Assembly: GCF_023566315.1 (NCBI RefSeq)
Contig: NZ_JAKNSU010000001.1
DNA from: Edwardiiplasma whartonense
GTDB taxonomy: Bacteria > Bacillota_I > Bacilli_A > Mycoplasmatales > Mycoplasmataceae
Length of the DNA: 64,000 nucleotides
Strand: one strand, 5' to 3'
Below are positions 20,962 to 31,124 of the stretch, piece by piece. The notes under the pieces are model-generated. The model saw nothing but the letters and a program-made list of their open reading frames with translations. It was not told the origin of the DNA and searched no databases. Each line of letters opens with the position of its first letter. Position 1 is the first letter of the stretch. The position numbers and the translations under genes were made by a program.

Positions 20962-21891
20962 TTAATTTTTAATCAAAGTTCCTGATTCACCTTTGATGAC
21001 CGCTCCTGCCTTGTCTAAGCTTCCAATAATTGCTGGTCTGCCTTGGGTGTTCTTCACAAATGACATTGCTGCCTCCACTTTTGGTAGCATACTCCCTGGG
21101 GCAAATTGTCCATCCTTGATATAACCATCCAACTGGTCAAGAGTTAAATTTGCAAATGTTTGTTGATCTGGTTTATTATAGTTAATTGCCACTTGTTCAA
21201 CAGCAGTTAGAATAATTAATTTATCAGCATCGACTAATTCAGCAACCTTAGCTGCAGCAAAGTCTTTATCAATTACTGCAGCCACTCCTTTTAACGTATT
21301 ATTATCATTAACCACTGGAATTCCCCCGCCCCCAGTAGAAATGGTAATAAAACCAGCAGCAATCATCGTTTTAATAATCTCTTTTTCCACAATATCAACT
21401 GGGCGAGGTGAAGCAATCACCCTTCTTCAACCTCTTCCAGCGTCCTCTTTAATATCTCAATGATTAGTTTCAACCATTTTTTCTGCTTCTGCTTTTGAAA
21501 GAAAACTTCCAATTGGTTTGGTAGGATTTTTAAAAGCAGGATCATTTTGATCAACAATAGTTTGGGTGATGATTGAAGCTACCTTTTGACTCATTTTTCG
21601 CTTGGTTAATTCGTTACCAATCGCATTTTGCAAATCATAACCAATATACCCCTGACTCATCGCCCCACATTCAGGAAAATCAACCACTGGTGAATGCTCA
21701 TCAGCTTTATGCGCTAAATCAAAACCATTGTTAATCATTCCCACTTGAGGTCCATTTCCATGAACAATAATTAAATCAAAACCTTGTTGTACAAAATCAA
21801 CTAAATTTTTAGCCGTATTTTTGACAATTTCTTTTTGTTCTTGAGGATTATTACCTAAAGCATTTCCTCCAATTGCAACTACAATTTTCAT
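20962..21891 (-). CDS. arcC: Carbamate kinase
   Basis: 309 residues. MKIVVAIGGNALG, IIVHGNGPQVG, GWRRVIASPRP and FAPGSMLPKVEAA are hallmark segments of the carbamate kinase/amino-acid kinase family. It makes ATP from ADP and carbamoyl phosphate, the energy-yielding last step of the arginine deiminase pathway. It is the last gene of the operon, 26 nt after arcD, with AGGAGG upstream. Confidence 0.97.
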
Positions 21892-21917
21892 TTTTATTCC
21901 TCCTTTAATTACCTTTT

Positions 21918-23600
21918 TTAGGCAATCTTTCCTCCGATAACTCCTCCAATTGCTAGCAAAATCACTGAAAGTACCAACAAACCAGCTAAGAAGGGTCAAA
22001 TTCCTTTTAAGAACTTTCCATAATCGACACGAGCAATCCCAATTGCTCCCATGACAACTCCACTAGTTGGGGTAAACAAGTTTAATAAACCACTAGCAAA
22101 AGAAAAAGATAAGATTGAGCCAGATCCAGCAATATCTCCAGCTACCAAATTAGGATTATTTGGATCAGCAGAAACTGTACTTGCCAATAGGGGAAAAACC
22201 GCAGTTGCAAAACCAGATGTCGAAGGAATTACAAAAGAAAGAGGAAGGAACAATAAGTAAAGCACAACAATTCTTCCTACTGGACTAATACCCCCAACTG
22301 AATCGGTTAGACCTTTAACAAATAGTTCTTGAAGGTGAGATTGTTCAAGAATTACTCCCACTCCTGCAGCAGTCGCAATAATTAAACAAACACTCAGAAT
22401 ATCAGCAGCACCCGCCATAAATTGTTTTAAGAAGCCATCTTCACCAAGACCATTAACTAATCCAAGCACAATTGCACTAATTAAGAAAAAGCAAGCAACA
22501 ACTGTTAAATCACCAATTCCAAACCCAGGAATTAAGGCAGTTAGATAAGGAGCACGATTATTGATTGTTTTTCCAGCATCAGCAAACTTACTTCCTCCTA
22601 AAATTGAATCTCAACCAATTAAATAAACAATCATTAAAATAAATGACAAAGCAAAAACTGCAAGCGTAAGTTTCTTTCTCCAATCCATCACTACGATGGT
22701 TTGGCTTTCACTTAAAAAGAACTTTTTATCCCCAGCAAGAGTGCTAAAAGTAATTGATTTAGCAGGATGTTTTTTTGTTTTAATTGCATAAGTCATCACT
22801 CCAATAATTGCTGCAGCAGTCATGATAAGTCAACAAATTAAACGTCAAACCAATCCATCTCCAACACTAATAAATTGAATACTACTATCGACATTACCAG
22901 CCCCACTATTTAACGCGTCAACTGCTACTGTAACTACAAACGGGTTAACTGTTGAAGCCAGAGTTCCTACTCCTGCTCCAACTAAAACAATTAATAACCC
23001 TGTAAAGACATCAAAACCAGCAGCTAACATTAAGGGGATACAAATCATGTAGAATCCTAAAGATTCTTCAGCCATTCCTTCCACAGTTCCACAAACAGAG
23101 AAGAAAAACATCAAAGGAACAATTGCTCAAACTTCTTTACCTTTTAAGGCTTTAGTAATTTGTTGAGCAAAACCATCTAAAGCTTTAGAATTAATGATAA
23201 TTGTAATATAAGCACCAAGCATAAGGATGAAAATAATAATTCCACTTTTATTCATAAATCCTTGAAATAAAGAGTAGAAAATATCAACAATTCCCATTGC
23301 TTTAATAGTTTGAGGTTCAGATTGAGTAATTGGAATTCCCGTCGATGGATCATAACCAATGATAACGTTAACATCAGTTTTAACCCCAGTTCAATGTAAA
23401 ATTCACGTTACTAAAACTAAAATTGCAATAATCAGTAAAATAATCGAAAACGCAGAAATCATTTTGAACATTTTTTTGTTCTTGGGTTTTTTGGCTTTCT
23501 GAGAAGAATCAGAATTCTTATCAACTTCTGAACCTAGCTTTTGACTCTTTTTCAATTTAACTTCACTAGTTTTCTTCACTAACTGGTAATAATCAAGCAT
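21918..23600 (-). CDS. arcD: YfcC/ArcD-type membrane transporter in the arginine deiminase operon
   Basis: 560 residues with a charged cytosolic N-terminus of about 45 residues (KKSQKLGSEVDKNS, KKPKNKKM) and about 12 membrane helices. Motifs GTVEGMAEESLGFY and FVIPSTSGFATAVFPLL match the YfcC family (C4-dicarboxylate/basic amino acid carriers). Placed in this operon, it most likely exchanges arginine for ornithine. The ATG at 23600 has AAGGAG 7 nt upstream and is preferred over an upstream ATG at 23636 that overlaps the previous gene. Confidence 0.88.
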
Positions 23601-23628
23601 CAAGTTCTCCTTTGTTAGTTTAAATTCT

Positions 23629-24621
23629 TTAACCAATTGTCGCGACCATTACCGCTTTAATTGTGTGCAAACGGTTTTCGGCTTCTTCAAAAACAACCGA
23701 ATGTTTTGAACGAAAGACTTCATCAGTTACTTCCATTTCATTTAAACCAAATTGTTCGTGAACTTGTTGGGCTGTTTCAGTGTTTAAATCGTGAAATGCT
23801 GGTAAGCAGTGCATAAATAAAACATCAGGTTTAGCATTTTGAATCATTTTCATATTGACTTGATAAGGTTGTAAAAGTTTTACCCGTTGGTCCCAAACTT
23901 CTTTTGGTTCTCCCATTGATACCCATACATCAGTATAAATAGCATCAGCATCTTTACTAGCCTTCATTACATCAGCTTCTAATTCGATAATTGCACCAGT
24001 TTCTTTAGCAATTTCTTGACATTGTTCAACCAACTTAGAATCTGGTCAAACTTCTTTTGGTGCACAAGCTACAAAATGCATTCCCATTTTTGCACAACCA
24101 ACCATTAGCGAATTTCCCATATTATTTCGTGCATCGCCACAAAAAACTAATTTCAATCCTTTTAGTTTACCCTTTTCTTCTTGAATGGTTAAAAAATCAG
24201 CCAAGATTTGGGTAGGGTGAAATTCATCAGTTAATCCGTTTCACACTGGTACTCCCGAATGAGCTGCTAAACTTTCAACATCAGTTTGTTTATAACCACG
24301 AAATTCAATTCCATCAAACATTCTTCCTAAAACTTTAGCAGTATCTTCAACTGATTCTTTCTTCCCAAATTGAGAACCAGAAGGTCCTAAATAAACTGTT
24401 CCTGCTCCCTGATCCATTGCTCCCACTTCAAAAGCGCAACGAGTTCTGGTTGAGTCTTTTTGAAACATTAAAGCAACATTTTTACCTTTTAATGATTGGT
24501 GTTCATTTCCCGTATACTTAGCACGTTTTAAATCACGTGACAAATCTAATAAATATTGGATTTCTCTGGGAGTAAAATCCAATAATTTTAAAAAACTTCT
24601 TCCTTTTAAATTAACACTCAT
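23629..24621 (-). CDS. argF: Ornithine carbamoyltransferase (catabolic)
   Basis: 330 residues. Carbamoyl-phosphate loop KDSTRTRCAFE, FRGYKQ, the GxARNN hinge segment CGDARNNMGNS and the ornithine-binding FMHCLPAFHD are all present. In this operon it runs in the catabolic direction: citrulline plus phosphate to ornithine and carbamoyl phosphate (also called arcB). It sits 20 nt after arcA and 28 nt before arcD. Confidence 0.97.
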
Positions 24622-24641
24622 AAAATTTCTCCTTTATTTAA

Positions 24642-25844
24642 TTATTTGGTCTCTAAATCTTCACGATAAAGAGGCATCGTCATACAACGTGGTCCCCCTC
24701 TTCCACGAGAAAGTTCGCTTGAAGGTATAATTAAAACTTCTACACCCGCTTTTTTTAATAATTCAATAGTGACGCTGTTGCGTGAATAAGCAATTACTTT
24801 CCCTGGTTTTAACGTAATAACATTAGTTCCATCATTTCATTGCTCTCTACCAGCAGCAACAGGATCATCACCACCACAACGGATAATTTTTACATCCTTA
24901 TTGGTCGCTTTCTTTAAAACATCAAGTAAAGATTCATCAATTGTTTTCATCTCATCACTATCAGCATCTAACTCATAAATTTTAAATTCACTTAAATTAT
25001 CAAAAATTAGGGGGTGTGCGATAAATTTATCATAATCAATGTTGGTGAAAACTGTATCTAGGTGCATAAACGCACGTGATTTTGGTAAATCTAAAACAAT
25101 AATTTTCTTATATGAACCATCAGTAAAAATATTTTTTGCAGCAATTTTAATTGCTTCCATAGTTGTTCGTTGTGAACAACCAATAATTAGGGTATCTTTG
25201 TTTAAAACTAAAATATCACCACCCTCAATACTTGGCACTCCGTTACGTTCATAAAAATAAGGAACTTCACCTTTAAAACGGTCGTGATTTTTAAACACAA
25301 AATCGGGGAAGAAAGTTTCTCGATTTCTAGTTTCACTTCACATACGGTGCATAGTAATTCCGTGACCAATTGAAGCAAAAGGATCACGTTGGAATAAAAC
25401 GTTTGGTAAAGGGTCAGCGACAAAAGGATAATCTTTAGCACCCGCTTTAATTCCTAGTTCAATCTTTTGAGTTCCCCCAATCATCTTATTAATCATGGTT
25501 TGGTTATCCATTTTTGTTAAATAATCTTTAAATTGATCAACGAATTCTGGTTTAACGTTTGCTTCTTTAATAAATTGATCAACGAATTCTGGTTTTAAGT
25601 CTGGATTTTGATCTAAAGTTTCAGCAGCCAAAATTTCGACATAGAGTACTTCTACCCCATTTTGACGCATCAACTCAGTAAAAGTATCATGCTCTTCTCT
25701 AGCAACCTTTAGAAAGGGAATATCATCAAATAGTAAACGTTCTAGAAGTTCGGGAGTTAAATTTTCCACCTCTTCTCCTGGTCGATGCACTAAAACAGTT
25801 TTTAAGACCCCAATTTCTGAAAACACATTAATTTTATTAGCCAT
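24642..25844 (-). CDS. arcA: Arginine deiminase
   Basis: 400 residues. Substrate-binding and catalytic motifs are visible: FQRDPFASIG, IEGGDILVLN, FMHLDTVFT and the C-terminal RGRGGPRCMTMPL with the nucleophilic Cys. It converts arginine to citrulline and ammonia, the first step of an ATP-yielding pathway in non-fermenting or host-dwelling mollicutes. Start chosen at MANKINVF, which aligns with the family start; an upstream ATG (25892) overlaps the promoter. A short duplicated stretch KPEFVDQF occurs twice, 14 residues apart. Confidence 0.97.
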
Positions 25845-25896
25845 TAAACAATGGTCCTCGTTTCTATAATTGTTTTGAAATATTACAATCACCTTT

Positions 25897-25925
25897 ATTG
25901 TACTCTAAAAAAATAAATTAACTGT
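25897..25925 (-). promoter_or_regulatory. Promoter of the arcA operon
   Basis: On the minus strand, a -10-like TACAAT (25902-25897) with a 17-nt spacer to ACAGTT (25925-25920), which is also the first half-site of the operator pair. Confidence 0.5.
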
Positions 25926-25959
25926 TATTTTTACAGTTTAACTGTGCTTTTGACAGTTA
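25919..25959. promoter_or_regulatory. Tandem palindromic operators between arcA and topA
   Basis: Two copies of AACTGT-N7-ACAGTT (25920-25938 and 25940-25958), exactly 20 bp apart and so on the same face of the helix. The first overlaps the -35 box of the arc promoter. A dimeric repressor or activator, possibly binding cooperatively, is expected. The factor is unknown. Confidence 0.7.
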
Positions 25960-26117
25960 TTAATATTCTTGTTTTTGCAATAATGCTTGTTAGAATAGAT
26001 ATTATTAATTATGAAGAAATCCTTCTCCATCAAAAGAATAAGAAAAAAATGTTGTTTTTTTCAATTCTTTTTAAAAAGTTTATGGTAAAAAATGAAACAG
26101 AGAAAGTTAAGAGAGAC

Positions 26118-28115
26118 ATGGGAAAGCAAAAAAATATTTTAGTACTGGTTGAATCTCCAACCAAAATCAATAAAATTAAAAACTTTTTAGAAACAGGTCA
26201 TCCTGAAGTTAAATTTGAAGTATTAGCAAGTGGAGGACATATTACCAAAATTCCTAATCGAGGCAAGGATAATTTGGGTATTGATGTTCAAACAATGACA
26301 CCAGAATTTGTCAACGATCGTAGTAAAACCAAAAACATTACTGCCATTAAAAAGGCTGGAAAGAAAGCAGATTTGATTGTTTTAGCATCAGATCCTGACC
26401 GCGAAGGAGAAGCGATTGCTTGACATTTAAAATCCTTGTTTACCGATGAAAATAAAGTAGTAAAGCGCATGACTTTTGATGAAATTACTCCAGAAGCAGT
26501 TCTGGCTGCGTTTGACCAATTGCGAGATGTTGATCAAGATTTAGTTAACGCTCAAATTTCTCGACAAATGTTAGACAAAATTATTGGATTTTTAATTTCA
26601 GGAGTTTTACAAAAAGCTACTGGTCTTTTGAGTGCAGGAAGAGTTCAAACCCCAGCGTTAAATATCCTAGTCACTCGTGATAAGGAAATTAAAGCCTTTA
26701 AAGAGATAGCTTATCAAAAGATTAAAGTAATTGATGAGCAAAAAAATATTCACCTTGATTTAAATAAAAATCAACAAGGAGTTTTAATTAATAAACCAGA
26801 AACTTATTATTTGATAAAACCTCTTGATGAAAAGATTATTAATGAGTTAACCACGGAATATAAATGTGTTGATTATAAAGGAGCAGAATTCGAGACACGC
26901 TCATTTAAACCTTATTCAACTGCGGGGTTATTACAAGATGGGTTTAGTAAGTTGCGTTTGAGTAGTGCACAAATTACAATGACAGCCCAAAAGTTATACG
27001 AAGAAGGATGAGTCACTTATATCCGTACTGATGCGCAACGATATAGTGAAAGCTTTATTCAAGAAGCTCATGACTATATCGATAAAAACTATGATACTAA
27101 CTTGTTTGCACAACCTTTAAAACCCAAAGGAAAGCAAGGTAATGTTCAAGATGCCCACGAATCAATTCGTCCCACTCATTTAAGTGATACACCCTGAAAA
27201 ATTGCTGATCAGTTTGATAATGATTTGCAAAAGCGACTATACAACTTAATTTGGTGAAATACCTTAAAATCTTTAATGCATGGTCCTAGCGGAATTAACC
27301 ATCGCTGAACCTTTGATAATAATGGTTATGAGTTTAAACAATCATGACAAGAAGTCAAAAACTTAGGTTATCAAATCTTAGATCTTGACCAGACTGATGA
27401 AAACATTGAATTAGATGATAACGACCAATTGGTAAGTAAAAACCACGAAACTGCCCCTGCTCTTGAAAAGAACAATGACTTCATCCTTAACCTTGGAAAA
27501 GATCATATTGTTAATGAAAATGCTAAAACCGCACCACCCAACATGTACAACCAAGCTTCGCTAGTAAGGGAATTAAAACGTTTAGGTTTAGGAAGACCTT
27601 CAACTTACAACCCGATTTTAACTAAACTTCAAGATCGTAGTTATGTTAAATATCATAAAGGTAAACCAATTGTGGTTGAAGACAAAGGTTATATTGCTAA
27701 TAATTATTTATATGCAGAATTCCCTGATACTTTTGATGTTGGTTACACAGCAGGAATGGAAGAAAACTTAGATAAGATCTCTGAGGGAGAACTTGATTTC
27801 CACCCTTGGTTAAAAAATATTTATGATGAATTATCAACTAAAGTTGAAGCAGAAAAACTAAAGGTCAAAGCAGAAAGTGATATTATCTGTCCACGTTGTG
27901 GTCAGGGTCACTTAGTCTTTATCCGTTCTTATTTCAATCGTGGCCGTGGTTGTTCAAACTTTCCAATCACTGGTTGTTCTTATCGTGAATACGAACAAGC
28001 TGATGGCACTTGAAAAGAGTATGTTGCTCCTGAAAAAATTGATGGAGAAAAGAAAACTACCAAGAAAAAGACCTCAAAAAGAAGTACCACTCGAAAAACT
28101 AGTACAAAGAAATAA
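26118..28115 (+). CDS. topA: DNA topoisomerase I
   Basis: 665 residues. The TOPRIM domain starts ILVLVESPTK and holds LASDPDREGEAIAWH. The active-site Tyr is in GWVTYIRTDAQRYS. Near the C-terminus there is a single four-Cys zinc ribbon (CPRCGQGHL...GCSNFPITGC), fewer than in many bacteria, then a basic Lys/Thr tail. It relaxes negative supercoils. Start at MGKQKNILV by family alignment; in-frame ATGs upstream would add non-conserved residues and run into the operator region. Divergent from the arc operon. Confidence 0.96.
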
Positions 28116-28166
28116 AAAAAACTAAACAAGATTCAAGTCTAACGCTTACTCTTGTTTAGTTTTTTT
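28115..28166 (+). terminator. Terminator after topA
   Basis: Long stem ACTAAACAAGA / TCTTGTTTAGT flanked by A- and T-tracts, so it may work in both directions for topA and the convergent effector-like gene. The remaining 28167-28269 is AT-rich without a gene. Confidence 0.8.
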
Positions 28167-28269
28167 GTTCCTGCATATAATTCTGATTTATATTAGATTA
28201 AAAAAACAAGTTATATTTCCCATTTTTTCTATTAATTAAATCTATCTCAATTTAAAGAATATTATTTCT

Positions 28270-30519
28270 TTATCTTTGATTCTTAAATTCATTATAAATT
28301 TCAGGACTAACAAATCTTGAATGCATAATAGTATGAAGAGGTTGCTTTGCTTCTTTTTGGCTTAAAGAATCACGTTTATTCTTCACTCAAATTACAAAAT
28401 CAATCAATTGATCGTTACTTAAGAATTGAATTAAATCTGTATCTTTATCAATTTGATTAGTTGTCATCAAAAATTTACTACGGTTAATCTTTGAATAATT
28501 GAATTGATATTTTTTTTGTTTAAATTCAGGTTTATTAAAGATATAAGTAATCAACTTTATTGCTTCACGATTAATAGGTAAATTCAGGCTTTTGAAGGTT
28601 ATCTCGTTATTATTTTCAAGAATAACTGTTAGTTCTTTTTTCTTATTATCATAAGATAAATTTTGGTTACTTGAAACAAATAAGTTTTTTAACAAGAAAT
28701 TTTCTAATTTTTGTTTATTAATTTCATAATTATTGTCATTTGGATAAGTTAAATAAATAAAACTTGATAAAAAAGCTTTATAAAAAACTTTTTTATTAGT
28801 CATCATTCTTTGTTTATTATTTTGACGCTCCAAAATTAATGAATAATAGATTTCATTAATTTTTCGATTATTTTCTTTTTCAACAAAGAAAGTGTTGATG
28901 AAGTAATCTGCTTGTAAAGAACTTCCAAAAACAGTAGTTATTGCATCAATTACAGACTGAATTATTGCTTCTGAATAAAACTGAAAATCAAGAACATCTT
29001 TGTAGGTTTGATTATTCTTTGCCAATAAAAGATTTAAATCACCATAAAAATGAGAATAGAACTGATCAATGGAGTTTTTATCAACTTTTATTCGTTCGCT
29101 TTCTTCAGTATTTTGGTTCCCAAGATAAGCACCCAAACTCTTAAGGGTGGTTGATAAAAACTCCTTTAAGAACGTTGGTTGGATTTCATTTCCTTTTCTA
29201 GGATTAATCTTGTTGTTATATTCCTTACTTAAATAGTTTTTACTCTTCACTCTATTTTTAAATTCTTCTAACTTATTGTGCTGACTATGAATATCTTTTT
29301 GATCAAGCTGTTGTTTGGTATTAGAAGTATTTTTTAATACAGTAAGTAAAGAACTTTTTTTATCATTTAGTAAATTGTTTTTATCCAAGAAACTAAAAAT
29401 ATTCTTTGAGTTAAAATGAATTGTATATCATTTGAACTTATTGTTTTTATAGTTCTTTAAAAAGTCGTCATCGTCAATATTAATATCTGTTTCTTCACCA
29501 TACTTCAATTTCTTGACTTGAATTAAAAGAAAATTCTTTGCATCCGGTTTTAAATTATTAGAAAAAAAGAACAAGTTAAACTCGTTGTCGCTAATTTTAA
29601 TAAAGTAAATTTTATTCTTATCTAATTTATCATAATCAACAATATTTGCTCGTTTATATTGAACCTCTCTTTGTTCACTATCTTCTTTTATTGGTGCTAT
29701 CTTTCCATAATTTTCCTCTAAAAGAAAATTTCCTTTTGATGAAAAATATTCAATTTCCTCCTTACTAATTAACCTTAACAGAGTGTAAATATCAGAATTA
29801 TTAAAAAATGAATATGCTTTATCTTTGGGAGTTAAGTCCGGAACTTGGCTAAGTTTACTATACAAGTTTCATCCCCGAATTTGTAAATCATCATATTTAG
29901 TTTGAAATTCTTTATCACCAATAATCTCAGTATGGGTAACCACTTCTTCTTTAAGAATATAATTCAAAACTTCTTTTATTTCGGGGTCATTATCAAAAAT
30001 AGTTTTCAACCTTAGGTTATTAGGATTTAACAATCCACTCAATTCAAACTTATAAAGAAAAAATGTCATCGACAAAATAACAAGGGATTCAAGACGAAAC
30101 TTAAGTTCTTTATTATCAAGATACTTTCTAAATAAATGATTTATTTTTTCGTATAAATAATCCTTATTCGCTGAAATTATCTTTTCTTTGTTAGATTCAT
30201 AAATTTCTTGAAGATATTCTTCAATTGAACCTTCAAATTCAAGAATAGTTTTATTATCTGGTTTGAATAATTCTTCATTAGAATGACTTAAAATGGCTCT
30301 AGTTCTTTTATTCCATTCTCACAAGATTTTATCAAGTTTCTTAATTTCTTTTTTGCCAACAAGAATTGTTTGACTATCAGCATTTACGATCTTATTAATA
30401 GTTCGTAAAGATGATGGTCTTGTTTTTAATTTCCACTCTTCTTCATCTCTAAATGATAAAGCGTTAAATCCATAAATTAAAAACAAATCCGCTGCAATTT
30501 GCTCGTTTAATTTGTCCAT
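28270..30519 (-). CDS. Candidate single-effector protein beside a second CRISPR array; HEPN-type RX4H motif, Cas13-like (unassigned)
   Basis: The frame runs 749 codons to a TAA, reading five TGA as Trp. No known family is recognised. The protein is strongly helical, Lys/Asn/Glu-rich, and without signal peptide or membrane helices. It has no RuvC, HNH, DDE or PD-(D/E)XK motif. Residues 72-81 read RTRAILSHSN, giving R74-X4-H79, the catalytic pattern of HEPN RNases. A second look-alike at 485-490 reads DQFYSHFYG: the His is kept, but Asp replaces Arg. Residues 290-345 form a beta-rich insert (NKIYFIKISDNEFNLFFF), where Cas13 has a lid-like element. The size falls in the compact Cas13 range. The ATG has AGAAGAGAG upstream and a TATAAT at 30551-30546. 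The array starts 76 nt upstream, divergently. Alternatives are a non-CRISPR HEPN defence protein or a Cas13 relative acting as a dimer. Function is inference. Confidence 0.6.
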
Positions 30520-30545
30520 ACTTTTTCTCTCTTCTGTTCTTTAAG

Positions 30546-30551
30546 ATTATA
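30546..30551 (-). promoter_or_regulatory. -10 box of the candidate effector gene
   Basis: TATAAT on the minus strand, 26 nt before the ATG. The -35 region would fall inside the adjacent hairpin and is weak (TTTTTTG). Confidence 0.45.
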
Positions 30552-30556
30552 AAACA

Positions 30557-30592
30557 AAAAATCTCCACTACATAATCGTAGTGGAGATTTTT
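30557..30592. other. Perfect 15-bp hairpin between effector gene and array
   Basis: AAAAATCTCCACTAC / GTAGTGGAGATTTTT with a 6-nt loop, 3 nt from the first repeat. On the minus strand it is followed by TTGTTTTAT and looks like an intrinsic terminator for transcripts coming out of the array. If the array is read rightwards, it would instead be part of the leader. Confidence 0.75.
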
Positions 30593-30595
30593 GAG

Positions 30596-30829
30596 GTTCT
30601 ATTCCCCTGTGAGTTTACAGAGGTGTATACCAAATAATTCTCATTTTGAAAGCCTAAGCCAGTTCTATTCCCCTGTGAGTTTACAGAGGTGTATACCAAA
30701 ATAACAATATGAGTAAATCATTATACTGTTCTATTCCCCTGTGAGTTTACAGAGGTGTATACCAGGTCAACGAAAGTCGACCCTACCGATTATGTTCTAT
30801 TCCCCTGTGAATCCACAAGGGTGTATACC
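30596..30829. CRISPR. Second CRISPR-like array: four 36-nt repeats, three 30-nt spacers
   Basis: Repeats at 30596-30631, 30662-30697, 30728-30763 and 30794-30829; all three spacers are exactly 30 nt and unrelated to one another. The first three repeats are identical (plus strand GTTCTATTCCCCTGTGAG then TTTACAGAGGTGTATACC). The fourth differs in the centre (GAATCCACAAGGG). Each repeat folds as 8-nt arm, 7-nt stem CCCCTGT, 6-nt loop, 7-nt ACAGAGG, 8-nt arm. It shares no sequence with the type II repeat and has no matching anti-repeat nearby, so no tracrRNA is apparent. The degenerate last repeat suggests the leader is on the left, next to the candidate effector. Direction is not settled. Confidence 0.9.
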
Positions 30830-31086
30830 CACACAACTATTTAAAAAGACGATGCAACAACTTTATTTACCCAGAATTATACAGGAATAAATATCTGAAA
30901 CATCGTCATTAACGTTTATTGTACTCTTCTAAGATAAGATGGAAGTAAATACAAATCTAAAATGAATAAATATGAGAAATTTTTGCAATCTCCTATTAAA
31001 TATAGGAGTGGATGCCTTTGTGTTTTACACACCTTAAATATACTATAAAAAAGTTAGTAATTAAACTATATTTTTGAAAGTTAATA
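30830..31086. other. Gene-free region downstream of the second array
   Basis: AT-rich, no ORF of note. It contains a small hairpin CTCCTAT/ATAGGAG (30990-31008). On the minus strand a TATAAT (near 30886) could start a transcript reading leftwards into the array. No cas gene or tracr-like anti-repeat is seen here. Confidence 0.5.
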
Positions 31087-31114
31087 AAAACCTCCTATTT
31101 TACTAGGAGGTTTT
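31087..31114 (-). terminator. Terminator after the mreB pair
   Basis: 11-bp stem AAAACCTCCTA / TAGGAGGTTTT, 6-nt loop, followed by T-rich sequence on the minus strand; 10 nt after the stop codon. Confidence 0.8.
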
Positions 31115-31124
31115 GGTTTTATGA

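Noticed and set aside
28270..30519. Effector candidate as a Cas12, TnpB or IscB-type nuclease
   Set aside because: No RuvC triad, zinc ribbon or HNH motif was found anywhere in the 749 residues.
30848..30907. 7-bp inverted repeat GACGATG / CATCGTC flanking 46 nt downstream of array 2
   Set aside because: Short arms with a long AT-rich loop; could easily occur by chance.
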